Source of the DNA: Stichopus chloronotus
Taxonomy: Eukaryota > Echinodermata > Holothuroidea > Aspidochirotida > Stichopodidae
Direction: 5' to 3'
DNA: 64,000 nucleotides
Assembly (NCBI GenBank): GCA_021234535.1
Contig: SFZH01000008.1
Location: forward strand, 2,852,001 to 2,916,000
Position numbers and translations under genes: made by a program. Within the stretch, counting starts at the first letter, position 1, and every line of letters begins with the position of its first letter. Shown in pieces: positions 25,501-38,700 of the stretch. Below the pieces are notes generated by a model, which made no database searches, had not been told where the DNA came from, and saw only the letters and a program-made list of their open reading frames with translations.

Positions 25501-28500
25501 ATGTGAGTGTGTGTTTGTAATGCCTTCCTTGTACACATAATGTTTCAAGAGTGGAAGCTCAGACTGATCTTAAATTTTCGCATGCATGTGTATGAAATAG
25601 AGTGCAAAAATGTTGGTTTTGGTGGAGAGGAAAGGTCACTAGAGATCAGCAGATTTAAAAAGGAATGAAAAAGACCAAGCCTATAATGAAGTAATTGTAC
25701 AGAAACAAGAGAGAACAAAGTGATTGTGGGACTTGTACAACATCGTACTGTGATTATGACGTGTGCATGAGCTTTTGCAAACATTATAATTGTGAAATGT
25801 GTCACAATGTTAATATATTTCTCACCAAGTGGGTCTTGCTTTTATGGAATGTATGTAAAAATTGTATGTAAAGATTATAATCATCGTTGAATATTGTCCA
25901 TTTGTGCTGTGCTCGCACCAGCAATGCCTCCATTGTCCAAACTTGTTACATGGTCTGGCTTGGCCTCCAGCGAGGTTCAGAGGGGTAGAATTAAATGGGA
26001 CTGAAAGTACTGTTGGACATTTTTGCAAGTAATAAGCCAGAAAAATGTGATTTTGAAACAAAATCAAGCCCTTGTTGGTACCTAAAAACAAGCTAAAATA
26101 ATACACCAATTCCAACAACAGTGAACTTAACTGTTAATTGAAGTGTTCCAAAGTATATCCACACAGCTTGTTTGGCAGCTAATGCTAGGGCACTCTTGAA
26201 ATTTGAACCCCATAACATCTGCTATTGTTGACTATGTAGGACAACTTACCCTCACATGCATACAAACAATTGAAATCACAAGAAATTTTAAGTTACAAAT
26301 CCTCTTCCATGATACTCTGAGCTCGCCTTCAAGTTCTGCACTGTGATTGGTTAAAAATGACATTAGAAAAGTTCGCTGAGAGTCTCCTTTGTATTTATTG
26401 GAACAGAATGAAAGAATGTACAGTACATACACTACTTCAGCATTGTCGTCTTTTACCAGGTGATTAGTCACACAGAACGCAATCTGTTTATTATTATGAT
26501 AGGCTAGGTTAGGCCAGGTACTGTAGTATGTGTACTTTGTGAGTGCTTGCGCGACAAGTGCATATGTTACAGGAGTTAGGGGATTGTCTTGTTTGTTCGG
26601 ACTACAATTTACTGTTTATTTTGAAGCCTCATTACTTTTGCTTATTTATCAGTTACTTGGGTAGCCAGGCTAGCTGCTTCATCAAAACAACAATGGATTC
26701 TTGCATTCTGTTTTTATTTCCCAGTCATACCTGTTTTGTGTTATTAGGCAACAGTTTTTAAACTGGGTAAGGACTGTAATTGCACCTCACCACCTGCATA
26801 AATTTTGGCCCTCTAACCGGTAGTATATACATTGCTAATTGAAGTGGAAATGATTTAAGCCCACGCTGCATAGTTATACTCTTGTTTATGTCGATAAATT
26901 TGCTGCATTGAAATAGTTAACTGGGTTTCTCTAATAAGCATGTGATCTGCACAGTATTATACCCTTGACAGGAAATTGCTTGGTTTTCTTGTGCTCGTTG
27001 GGAGAGAAAAGACTGACGGATACGAGAAAAGTCCCTAAATCCATCGGCGCGTGCAATATTGTGATTGCATCTGTCATGATCAACCCGGTAGCTAAAAAGG
27101 AAACAGATATTTCTCCCGCTCTAAGGACTACCACAAGAGAGTTCCCAATCAATCTTTCTATCTTTAAAGTAACAGTTCTTCAGTTTTTCTTTGACATTAT
27201 ATGGTTTACTTGTCACAAAACTCGCCTTCATCTGCTGAGAGATGAGTTCACTCGAATTGATTCAAATTTGGCTCTTTGCTTTTGGTGATGGCTGAAAGGA
27301 GTTCCTATGAATCTCTGTGATTTTGTGACACCCTGACCGGTGAGCTCATCTTGGTTCGTAAGCTTTTCAGTCCAGAATCGTTTGAAGTGTTGTAAGTCCG
27401 GTGATGCAAGGCTTCACTCCAAAACCCTGTAAAAATTTGTCAAAGGATGGTTTGTAGTCTGTCTGAGATGACTTTCTCTGAGCAAGGGTTGTCAGCAGGA
27501 TAGTTGGAGTAATTTATATTATAGAACATTGGAGTATGGATAGAGATCTAGCAGAAAATAACACTTGTCTTTTTTGGTTCTTATTTGTGATCCTGTACAG
27601 TGCAGCTTATGTAGACTTATGTACAGGAGCAATACTTAAAAAAATGTTCTCATTGTTGGAACATAGTGTTCAGGCGAGGTAGTGAAAGGAGGATATAAAA
27701 ATTTCTAGAAACACCCAGTAATTCCATAAATGTGGAGATTGTTTTTTTTTTTTTTATTGTTTTGACACCTATAGAATATGTAACTAAATTTTAGAGTCAG
27801 TTTTAAAGTGTGACAATCAGAAGTTACAGTAACACACATTCTGCATTTGTCTTTTCCATGATTGTATGTTTGCCCTAATTGAACTGCTGTGATGTCATAT
27901 GTTGCAAGCCCAGTAAAAATAAGTAAAAATTCAGTCCCAGTACCAAAATGCAGCAGTGGTAATTTTTTCTCGAGAAATTACTTACATCCACCAAAGCAGT
28001 TACAATTTTCTTTGAAGTTTGGAAAACCAACTCAGTGGTAGTTTGTGCTATAGTGGGTGGCCCTCTTTTTCATGTGAGGACAACCAAATACGGTAGCACA
28101 AAGTCCTTCTGTTGACCGTTGTGAATAGTGATGTACCAGTTTATTTTGTGGGACTGTAAAGAAAAGTAAACCATCTTTAAGTGGCAGTGCATGCTTACAG
28201 TGTAAATGACCGTATCTTTTTAAAGGAAGAACAACCAAATACTGTAGTACTAGCGTTGCATTGATTGGAAAGTGAAAAACATGATGCGACTATTGTGACA
28301 TTGTAATATGTTAGGCATTAATTCAACTTAGTGACGGTACTATGTGTACAGTACATACCATTATAGATGTACTTTTGATCCTTTGGAGGCTATATACAGG
28401 TCACTGTACATATAGCTATTATGAATGTTAACTGCTGTGTGCATTCTCATCATTGGCACTGGTGCTTCCTTTCTATTCAAAGAAAACTGATTTATTAGGA

Positions 28501-30294
28501 ATTGCCACTTATTTTACTTCACTAATAGTAAAGCTAAAACATTGATCATACATTCAGATGGTACAATGAGAATGTGGCGGCGCTGGCTGAGGATTGGTGA
28601 CCAGTGTAGAGGGCAGTGCAATGGTTTGCCAGAGAGCGCCCACATGGCATGTTATAAAGGGAGTGCATGTGTTTGGAGCAAGTAAACTACTAAATGATGA
28701 ATTAACCATATTCAGATAAGAAGGAGTAGGTCACATTACCTTCAGGTGAAACTTTCAGATATCTCCACAGCAGTTACTTGTTCCACTGCAGTTAGTTACT
28801 TATTTTTGATCCCTTACTTACATACCTCCACACAACAGCACCTCACTCCCTTTCCGATGAATGTTGTAACACTGCATTTCTAGACACTTTGGCTTGATAC
28901 GGAGCTACAAATGGTACTTTCTCAGTGGATTTCCTGCTTCCAGTACCCTTTTTTTTGTCTTAGACCAGCAAAAAAGTCTATGAGTTAGTGAAATGGAGAA
29001 ATTGAAAGCTATAAGTGTCAGTACAAAATGATAAAAACAGTTAATAAAACTGTCCCAGCATTGACAAGTTTCATCAGTGTATCCTCTACATATCATACAT
29101 GCTGACTGACTTGATTGTGTGTTTCTGCGTATTTCACGTCATTCGCATCTATCTACGTTCTGTTGTCCAGAGAAGTAGGGTGTGGGGAGTACCCTCCAGC
29201 ACAGAGAACCTCCAGAACTGGATAAATGCTCACATTTCTCTCTTTTTGGCAGAATTATTCCCCGTCATCAGTAAAAATATCACTGGTCAGCTATTACTGC
29301 AATAATGATGTGAAGACAGAGTGGAAACAGGACCAGTTTCGTTGTCGTCGTCGCCGTGACCTCGTTTGCAGAAACATTGCCTACGGCGCCCTTCGTTTTG
29401 TGATAGCCACAGTTTTCCTCTATCCCAAAGGGTGTCAGGTCATTGGAGAGACCAAAAGAAAAGCATCGAAATAACAGAGATCGCGCGGTATGATGGACGA
29501 TGGAAAGGCTAGAATGCAATTTCGTGATAGTAATTATGTAAGTATTTACATCTACTATGGCTACAGCTAGCACTTGATGATGTAAAGGTGCAGCCATGTT
29601 TTTATTATTTTTTTGGTCTGACTGACTAGTTGACCATGATCACCATACTTGACTACTAAGTAATCGTAAGTGTTATCGTGTATGATGTTGTGTTGACTTG
29701 TTGTAGAGCTGCTTCCTCTTCAAGGGCATTTGTCACGACTTTCGTACGAGTTCTCTTTTTCCTCAAGAACTAGAATTTGTCCCAGTGACAAAACTGGGTT
29801 GTCTTCAAATAGTCTTGCATCATTGATAGGGAAGTTCTTTTGTTAAGTGCACTGTGAAGTGTGAATAATTTGAAAGAATGCAACTCATTCTACAGGTCAG
29901 TGGAGGGGACTATTGTTTTGGAGGTTGGGAGAGGGGGACAAATTTGTATTGGAAGTTGAGAGAAGGGGTAGCAAGTTGGTCTCAGGTTGTTACCCATCTG
30001 GGTAAAATACAGTAAGTTGTAGGATGTGGTATGTCAGCAAATTGCATTGAATATCGATTGACTCAATCAGGTCTTGACTGCTGTGCATACAGGGGGGTAT
30101 ATAGAAAAAAAATGTAATGAACAAGGCATTTTTTTTTACTGCTAACAATGGTGATGATAAAATGAGTAGTTCATCTTGCACTTTCTTATCTTCCAAATGA
30201 GTCCATTTTGCTTTCTCTAAAACCAGAGGAAATCCCTTGAAAAGTTTTATACGTTCATATTAACGCTTTTCTGCACTGAATGTAAGAAACTAAA
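22577..30294. other. No gene recognised
   Basis: AT-rich and intron-like. A (GA)n tract lies at about 23121-23150 and poly-T near 27740. Both-strand open frames at 23411-23770 and 26931-27288 have no family features or splice context and are treated as chance. A purine-rich near-duplication occurs around 29910-29970. Confidence 0.45.
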
Positions 30295-30537
30295 AATTCA
30301 CAGCGCATACTCCTTCACCTCATATAACCTATGCATTACAATATTGACCATGGTCTAGCATCTGGCAACCTTGTTTGTGTGTGTGTATGTGGTCACCGTC
30401 CTTCTGTAATTGCAATACTTGTGGTCTATCAGCGAAGTTTCTGCTACGCATCTGCATCTTCTGCAATCTGCTTCTCTGTGCATCCTTTTGGAGGTGAGTA
30501 CATCACTAGCGAATTCCCAAACCAGGGAGTTTTGTAG
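30295..30537 (+). mobile_element. Miniature DIRS derivative (243 bp)
   Basis: The left 150-190 bases match the left end of the DIRS element: the 'aattcacagcgcatactcc' terminus, 'catataacctatgcatta', 'ttgaccatggtctagcatct', the TG tract, and the 'cttctgtaattg' and 'cagcgaagtt' blocks. The last about 47 bases match its right end, from 'gaggtgagta' to 'gaattcccaaaccagggagt' and 'tttg'. All coding sequence and the ICR are missing. Both termini are kept, as in MITEs of other transposon classes, so it could have been mobilised in trans. No target duplication is evident, as expected for a tyrosine-recombinase element. Confidence 0.75.
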
Positions 30538-30819
30538 AGTACGGGACTCATGTAAAACCTTAGCCCTTAGTTGGATTCATGTTGATGCATTCATGAGGTT
30601 AAAGAATCTATTTCTGTCAAGGAAGATTTTTCTGAAAGTTTCACATGTATGTCCTTTGTATGTTAAGGTAGACAGGATATACTCTAATTTCCTGTACCTT
30701 GAAATGTTGAGTTAAACGAAATGACTTTCGCTTGTTTGGCACAGACTGATGATGACAAATTCACAGAAAAGAATCTCAGTAAATAAGGAATTGTTTGCTC
30801 CTAAGAAAAGAGAAGGAAA

Positions 30820-31118
30820 ACAATTGGCAAAATTTTGTTTGAGATAACAAGTTGCTCGGTATCTGAGACTTGCAAAATTTTTCTGAGATGTTGAGTCAGT
30901 GTAAGTTGTTATCTCGACAATCTCCAAACATTGTCGAGGTAATACGTTCTTTGTAACTAGGTGTCTTGACAATTTGCGAAATTTTTCCGAGATGTCGAGT
31001 TAGCATAAGTTGGTAACTCGGCAAGTTGCAACAATTTGTCGAGATAACAAGTTATTTGTAACTCGGTATCTCGACAATCGGCAAAATATTTCGGAGATGT
31101 TGGCTTAGTGTAAGTCAG
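30820..31118 (+). repeat. Tandem repeat, about 100-bp unit
   Basis: About 2.8 diverged units start at 30841, 30936 and 31041, with a partial unit before. Each has 'gagataacaagtt', 'cggtatctcgacaat', 'gcaaaatttttccgagatgt' and 'agtgtaagttg'. GAGATAAC and TTATCTCGAC blocks are complementary, so neighbouring units can fold back on one another. Confidence 0.7.
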
Positions 31119-33960
31119 ATCCATCATCCGTCGAAATTAGATCCATAACAAGCACCGAAAGTGAAAATCTTAACTTCAATAATAATCACACTGTCACACA
31201 CACAGCTTTAATAACTGTCTGCCTTCTTCCCACTGTATAAAATCAGTTTTTGACCTGGACTACGCATCACCAAAAAAAAAGAAAAGAAAAAGAACTTAGC
31301 TCACATGATTATATCAGAGAGATTTATAAGGAAATAAAAAAAGAAACCCAGCTGCAGATATTTGTGTAAAATTTCCCTAATCAAAACCTGGCAAACTTGA
31401 TGCTGCCTGAATTGCAGTTGAATGATGTTAGCCTATTTGTGTCTGGATAGAGAGAGGATTTAGTGTATATATGTTACCTGTCAGTGTGGGAAAGTTTGGC
31501 CCTCACGGATGGACTCCCACAGTGTTACATGCTACCTAAGCCCAGACCGAATCCGGATCATTTTGCAGGGATAGAACAATAACTAACATGTCATGAGGAG
31601 AAGTCTGATGCTGTTTGTTGCTATGGTGATAAACTACCACGGTACATTAAACACCAGGGAGAGAGGATTTGGTATTGAAATGTAGAAGGGGGAAGAAGTT
31701 TCACAATCATGTTTGGAATTAAGTGTGAGAGAGAGAGACAGAGGGAGCAGGGAATTGTTTTTGTTTTTGTTTTGTAACTTGTGAACGTTGATGTTTATGC
31801 ACAGCATGCAACTGTTCAAATCAAAGTGTCAGCTCGTTTCTACCCCATCTAGTGAAGATTTCCCCGACATCTTGTTATGACCGATTACATGGCAAATAAA
31901 TTGAGGAGGAATTTCCCTGCAAAAGAAGTTTTTTGTTGGAAATTTGAATTATTGTCATTTCTTAGCATTTTCTGTCCATTTTAATTTTTATTCTCTTTTA
32001 CTCTTTAAGGTGAAGATGATTGATTAAAGGCTATAGATAAGTTTATATGGAAAATAAACATTGACATCTGCAGATATATGTCATGATGCTATTGGTCCCA
32101 GTTCCAGCACATGTTTCCTAGTTATGTAATCACCATCCTTTGGCCTTGGAAAGACCTCAGGCTGTACGGATAAGCCACGTGCTGTTGTCTTTCTCTGGAC
32201 TGTCTGCTGTGTTCGCTGACAACGCCCTTGTATAGTCATCTGTGGGAAACATTGAACCCTTGAGTGGCACAGGCAAGGGTCTGCATTTTGAAGGACATGA
32301 AAAGTATCTCATTGATGCAATGTATTCAGTGACTTATTGAAAGATAGACATACAATATTTTACCCCGCGTAGTGGACCATTTCGTCGGTCCAGCTTCTTG
32401 CTACTAAAAAAAAAAAATCTGCAGACTTTTCGAGCAAATTCCTTTCACATGCATTGAAATCCAACACAAACTTCATTTCATAGCTCTAAGGTGATTGGCT
32501 GAGGCAAGGTATTTAAATGTTTATAAAAAAGAAAAACACTGCAGACATCGTACAACAGCACACAAGTGCCAATGTATGTAGTGGTTAATGTAACTACACA
32601 CCATCCTGGCCGTCCGTGTTACAGTGTGTGCGTGCACGCAGTACAGTGACAACTCTTTACTTGTCACTGTGCACAGCCAGGAGAACAGAATCTTGATACT
32701 TCTCAACCAAAGATTCTTTAGACAACTTCTTAATAAATTCTTTACAGTTGTAATTGTTTGTAAGAGGTCCACGATCAAAAGTTCTATGTAGGAAACTTAA
32801 ATGGACATAGTTGTATATGTATGGTCTAAACAAATTTGTGGCCAACCTAGCATTGAAAAGATTCGAGTCATTGAGCACCGCCTGTATCCGGAATAGACAC
32901 GTTACGGTAAATGCTCATGAATACAAAGTTCATCAACTTTTACGCTCTGTGACAGGAATTGACTTGGCCTTCGCCAGTAGGCTCTTGAGGGTGGCAGCCA
33001 TAGAGGACACAGGCTAACAGTATTGCAGCACTGCAGCATTGCGTGCTAACTGCGGAGGCCAACATGGAGAGTACTCATTCCAAATGTGTGGGTAGTTTGT
33101 TGTTCAGATGCAACTCGTCAGAAATCTCAAGCAATGTTACCTTCTTTCACCATTCCTGTTATCTACTCCTAAACACTTTTGAGAGAGTTTCCTCTCATTC
33201 TTGTTAAATTTCTAGTTGAACTGATAGAACATGTATAGGAGTTCTAGGTGAATCATATTGACAGTTTCAGGTTGCGGGCATGTGCAACCTGCCCACAGTG
33301 AGGGATAGGTGAGTGTCTGAGAGGGCACTCTGCGAAAATCATTTGGGATAAACGCCTAAAAGGGCACTCTGACAAAGTCCTATTTTTGGAATAAGGGCCC
33401 CATTTTTGGGGTGGAGTCGTCATTTGTGTAACAACACCAGAATAACCATGTGATTGCTGCCCGGGAGAGATACCTGGAAGTGACGGCACAGTGGTCTAAT
33501 AAAATTAAATTGTAACTTTTAACCAGGCTATGAGAATGTATGCAATACGCTGCAAACATTAAGGACTCTAGACAGTGAGTTGACATCTCTAGACAGACTC
33601 TTAGAGTGATGGCGTTAATTAGTGAGAAATTAAAAACATAGCCATTTTGCTTCTTTGTATGTTTTTCTATATTCCTAAGTACCCCACTAGTGCAGTGCAT
33701 ATAGTTGCCTTAAACTTTGCAGTAACCAAAAATGATGCTGAACGTTTCTGTGACTTGCCTTAACGGTGTACATCGTCGAACATTAGATTTCCAGTTTTGA
33801 ACGTGATGGTCCTTATTATGAACATTAGGTCCTCCCTACAATAGGGTCTTGCACACTCGCGTGTCTTGTGTGTTCTGCACTGAGAAAAACCCTCTGTGAT
33901 TTATTGCAGTTCACATCGTAGACATATATTCTTACCTTGCTCACACTATTGCAAAGGGAA
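31119..33960. other. No gene recognised
   Basis: AT-rich with an A-rich tract near 31270. A minus-strand open frame at 32657-32878 has a protein-like composition but no recognised domain or clear splice sites. Confidence 0.4.
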
Positions 33961-34110
33961 AGTCTATCGAGGCAGAGCTAGGGCATAGAGGGCGTGGTGC
34001 AAGATTAATTTTCGAGTGAGTGTCGGAGCTAGTCAGTCTGACGTTGAAATAGTGTGAGCTAGGGGTAAGTATAGTCACTCATGAATAACCACACCAGAGA
34101 GTGGTGGGGA
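33961..34110 (+). repeat. Interspersed repeat R1, copy 2
   Basis: Collinear with 22431-22576: 'agagggcgtggtgc', 'gagctag', 'gggtaagtatagtcactc', 'gaataaccacaccag' and 'gtggtgggg'. Same strand as all other copies found. Confidence 0.65.
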
Positions 34111-37108
34111 TTCTCTTTGCTGCAGAATGTTGAGTATTCAAGCCTAAATCCTCTTATCAGGTTTCTTGCTATATCCGAACTTGTTGCTTCTGTAGTTGAA
34201 GAAGTGAACTAACAACGAAAAGTTGTAACGTTGCGACTTTCAAAAATTCATTCAGTGTACATTCATGCATGTTACAGCACTACGCAGTGATGTGTTGGTA
34301 TAGTAGCATACAATGTACTGTACAACATGCCTAGATCTGCTACTGCCCTTTACTTGTGTAGGTTGTGGTGTACAACCGCGATCCACTTTTTTGTAGTGAA
34401 TATGCATAAGCCCCTAGTGCTTCATTTTCGTTGATCTGTTCGAGCAAAGTTCGTTGTGAGATGGAATAAGTTTCGTCTGCAGCACATTTTAGATTTCCCA
34501 CTTTCGATTGACATTTCTGCTAAAATTCAGAGACTTTGGGTGGAACTGGCTTTTGTAGAAGGAGGGTGTGGTTTTTCAGGAGGCGGTTGCTAGTACAGCA
34601 GGCTATTATTTTCACTCGCTGGCCCACTGCCCTCCCCCTAACCCCTCAAAGAACATTGCCGTGGTAACTTTGCGAGTTTGTAGTTACCACTGACACTCCA
34701 TAGAGCTCATCATTTTCGCATACCAGTTAACTGACGCAGCTCAAGAAATCCTGATGTCGATCTCACAAGATATCTCTGTTCTTTAAAGTGTCGTCGAATG
34801 TCGATGGTTTCACCTTTGGTAATTACCACGGTGGAACAATGTGCCCATCACTCGTGATTGTGAAGCACACGAATGCTATTAGCGTGCTTTTATAGTCATT
34901 AGTCAGAGCTGAGTTCTTACCGTCAGTGATTGATGAAAACATTACAGAAGTGAGGCTAGTTGGAAGAAAGCTAAAACCAAAATAAGCCAAATTACATATT
35001 TGCTTCTGGCACTCTAAGGCACAAAGTAGTAGAAGAACTGAAATTGATTTTTTTTTCACTCCATTTTTCAAAGTTTCTTTGATCATCAGTATGAAATGTT
35101 GCACATCACTGCATGTCATTAAGGCGAATTAAACTGCTGTTTCTACTAAAGTTTGATGGAACATACTGTGTTCATGGTCATATTGCATTATGTTCAACGC
35201 CACAAATTCTCAAATTTCTTTAATGTCGAAAGTTAAACTGAAACCAAAATTTGAACTGTAACTCATTGTTATTTAATAATGCACAATAGAAAACAATCAA
35301 GGGAAAATGAGTGTGATGAGGAATCGGAAATGAAAATAATTGACGTCGTGGTTACGACTAAGATTCTGACTACTTTCATGCAGTCATTGTTGCCCAATGT
35401 TTTACGACTGGTAGCAGCTCTGTAGGTTTGCCACGCAGGATGTACTCGGCATTTAAACCCCCTCGGAGAGATGATGTCACATGTGAGTTCCTTTCAAATG
35501 TGATCAGGTTAAAGATGAGGAACACTGAACAAATAAGGCCCTTACTTCGAACATTGTTTCCCAAATTCTGAAAATGTTAAGGTACAACTCTCCCTGAATG
35601 TTGTTAAGTCCTCCAGGATTTAGGTCGTATTTCAATGTCCGGACAATGCAGAATGCTGTCCTAATTAAGTTTCATGCTGGTTATTGACTGCGGCTGGAGG
35701 AAACATTTTTGATATTCACAGGTTTAAGGCTGAAAATGTTGAGGTGTATGAATGATTTGGTATATGTTGTTCATTATGTAAAACATGACATGTGCTGTAG
35801 TTCTGTTTACATCATGTACTTGATCAGTTTGTTGATGTCTTCGTCCGGAGCCTCTTTCAGTTAGGGTAGAAGAGATTTAGGGGAGGAGGGAAAGATGTTT
35901 TATGTCTGATGGTTGCAAATCATATCATTTGTTGTCAAAAAAAAGCACAGTATCTAAAAATTTGTGTTCGAAAAGTAAATACCCCTTTTACTTCCCAGCA
36001 GCGCCAGTCCTGCAGTTTATGCTGTATGCAATGGTCATATTTCAGTTATTTGCTTATGACTCAACACATATTTAATTTTTGATATCTTGCCGTGATTGGA
36101 AGTCGGTGTATGACTGCATATTGAAACATGTGATAGCAAGAACTGTTGTTCAATGATATGCACAATATGCTCTGAAAGAAAGTAGCAGGTTTCTTGACGA
36201 TGAATAATGTTGATTTTGAGCACTGTGTCATTTTTCAAGTTCATCTCTTAACTGATGAAAGTTCAGCCAACCTCAACCTGAAAAAAAAGTCCTTTCAGAT
36301 GTTTAATTTTTTTTCATGGATTGTTCTGAAGCCAAATGTAAGTACTTCCTGATACCAGTGAGAGAGTCAAGTCAAAAAAAAAAGAAGAAAAGAACCATCA
36401 GTCTCTGATATCCTTGAAGTTTAAAACTACATGTCGAATAATAATGACCCAATTTGTATTGTAAAGGTGGCATCATTTGATTCAAATTGTACACTCTGGA
36501 CAGAAATGTGGGATTTGATTTGAAGCGAACTATACACTAGTTTGACCGAGTCGCTAAAGTGACGTTAATTTATTAAGCTTTCCTTCAAAGATACTGTGCG
36601 TTAAATAGTAAAGATTCGGCTGCTGCAATATGAAGCTTCTCTGTTTAAGCTTGAATAACTATCAAGCCTCATTACCCTATAACTTTTACTATTTTTACTA
36701 ATGGGTTGCCTGCGGGCAAGTACTGCTAATGGTTTAAATATGGAACAGTTGATTCAGATGCTGATGAGTGGGTGAAAACAAATAAACAACAGCAGGAGTA
36801 AATAGGTCTGAAATTAAATTAAGGACAGAGCTATGTTTCACTTGGCGATTAGTTTGGTTTTATGGTAACTTTCTTGTCAACTCTGTCAACTCATGCAAAA
36901 AGTATGTACCCACCAGAGTGCATATAGCAGCACCATACTAATGGAACTGAATAAATCATATGATTACATCAGGCTCAGTGGTACTTCAGGGTTTTTAGTA
37001 ATGAAGTGCATTTTGGTATATTTGGCTGCACAACTTTTGCAAGCCAGATTCAAAGATGTTTCAATGCCACCTATCCCTGGTCATGTTCACGCAACCTTAC
37101 CTTAGTGC
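34111..37108. other. No gene recognised
   Basis: Intron-like AT-rich DNA with no credible exon. It lies upstream of the coding exon at 37426 on the same strand. Confidence 0.45.
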
Positions 37109-37200
37109 ATGGGTGTGCAACCTGTAGCCTGTGGGGTAAATGTGGCCTGTGACCTTCCCATGTCACACATTTCAGTTTGCTGTATTTGTGGTCCTGGACT
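37109..37200 (+). mobile_element. hAT-like MITE end
   Basis: 'tgcatgggtgtgcaacctgt' followed by 'agcctgtggggtaaatgtgg' and 'cctgtgaccttccc' resembles the terminal region of non-autonomous hAT elements, which often begin CAGGGGTGTGCAAC. Only one end is recognisable; the opposite terminus was not found. Confidence 0.4.
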
Positions 37201-37425
37201 CGTCATTTGACCGCAATGTTAACTTGACATTTGGTTTAGAATATCAATCATGAAAACAATGAAACATCAACTCCTCCCAATTAAGCAAAGGAATTTTTGA
37301 TGAAGTATGATGAATTTTATGTCATTGTTAATTTTTCATGTTTCAAGCTGACCTTTTTCAGGTGGTAGGATACCATAAATTTAACTCCACCATCAATATC
37401 TGGCTTACTTCTTTCTCATTCATAG

Positions 37426-38016
37426 GTGGAACCAAATCCTGTCATGAAATCTGCAGATAAACTTCTGATTCCAGAGTACAACGAACCTGCCAATAATAGT
37501 AACTCAAATGTTGATTCCCCGGACAACGGTAACAGTGAGTACATGCAAGTGAAAGATTACTACCACCTAAACTCAGACCAGCCAGAAGATAGCCCAATTT
37601 ATGAGCCCGTGGAAATAAACAGAACTGAAAACATCAAACAGAATGGTCTGTCCCCTTCCGGCAGTGAGGAGTTTGCCGCTCCCAAGCGCGAAAATCCGTT
37701 CAATCGCATCGCCAACGAAGAGGACTTTTACGATGTTAAGAGGGGTCCCAATGTGTCCTCTCTGGTGAAACAACTTGGTGGAAACCCCCCATTTCAGCCA
37801 CCTCCAAGGTTACCTGGCGCTGTCGGAACGCCATTCCTGGGAAAGTCAAGAGTTCCTCCCATTGGTGCAGAGCAGTCTCCCACGGAGTCGGACGAAGCCA
37901 GGCAGAGACCGAACCCAACCTGGCCGGATGGAGGATTAGGAGAGCCAGGTGAGGGTGCTGACAAGACAGTATGGGAGGCAAACTTGGCGTATGCAGGTAG
38001 GAAAATGAAAGAGTAG
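37426..38016 (+). CDS. Host exon: Tyr/Pro/NPF motif-rich, adaptor-like protein segment
   Basis: The best host coding exon in the window. It follows a pyrimidine-rich tract ending CATAG (acceptor AG at 37424-37425) and opens in frame at 37426. Strong internal donors follow at 37949 (CAG|GTGAGG) and 37997 (CAG|GTAGGA), both leaving phase 1; otherwise the frame stops at 38016. The peptide is polar and probably disordered. Visible motifs are YMQV, IYEPVE and FYDV (possible phosphotyrosine SH2 ligands), NPF (EH-domain ligand) and proline-rich PPFQPPPRLPG (possible SH3 ligand). This combination suits a signalling or endocytic adaptor, or the cytoplasmic tail of a receptor. I do not recognise the gene. 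There is no good start codon at the exon edge, so an upstream exon is expected. Confidence 0.65.
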   Translation: MEPNPVMKSADKLLIPEYNEPANNSNSNVDSPDNGNSEYMQVKDYYHLNSDQPEDSPIYEPVEINRTENIKQNGLSPSGSEEFAAPKRENPFNRIANEEDFYDVKRGPNVSSLVKQLGGNPPFQPPPRLPGAVGTPFLGKSRVPPIGAEQSPTESDEARQRPNPTWPDGGLGEPGEGADKTVWEANLAYAGRKMKE

Positions 38017-38619
38017 CCACAGGTGTGAAAACCGGTAAAATCTGCTCTACTGGTGGAGATCAAACACTGTAGCCAACATTTCTGTTCCAGCTTCTGCAAT
38101 TCCAGATGAAGTTTGTATTGTAGTAAAGAATCCATAATATACCAAAGAGCCTTTCTCAAATAGGTGCAGTACCGTTGAAGCTGCTTCTTCATATCATAGA
38201 CATACATACTCATTAGTGTTCATGTACAAAAGTATCCACCGGTGCAAAATAGTGACTTATGAGCAAAATTGACCCAGAAAATATTTCAGCAGCATATAAT
38301 TGTGTAGACATTCAAATTGCATCAAGTGAACTAATAATTCAAACCTTGTTTCCTTATTTTTCCCCACAAACATCATTGCGTCAAATTGACAAGTCATTGC
38401 ATCAAAATTGCATCGTAATGGCTTAGTGGAACCCTGGTACTTACCCTTTGCTTGCACTAATGCATTTTTCGACCGCTTCCAACATGTGTCTGAAACAGAG
38501 AGTTACCACGTGGTTGAGCTGGAGCAAAACCTGTTGCGTTTCTCGTTGTTCAGTCCAACTCGACAGTGTGCAGTTGTAGAGTGCGTATTACTAGACCTTT
38601 ATTCGGGCATGCTTTACAC
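38017..38619. other. Downstream of the exon; intron or 3' UTR
   Basis: No coding signal. No AATAAA was noticed close to the stop at 38016, which favours splicing from one of the internal donors over a terminal exon, but weakly. Confidence 0.35.
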
Positions 38620-38700
38620 GGGGTTGAGCAATGCAATTATTGTAGGTAAAGGGTAAGCGTAGTCACTTGTGAATAACCCACACCCGTGAATTGAGGAGAA
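38620..38700 (+). repeat. Interspersed repeat R1, copy 3 (3' part)
   Basis: Only the tail of the family is kept: 'gggtaagcgtagtcacttgt', 'gaataacccacaccc' and 'gtgaattgagg'. Confidence 0.6.

Noticed and set aside
26931..27288. 107-codon + frame and 73-codon - frame
   Set aside because: No domain, no splice sites of quality, mutual overlap.
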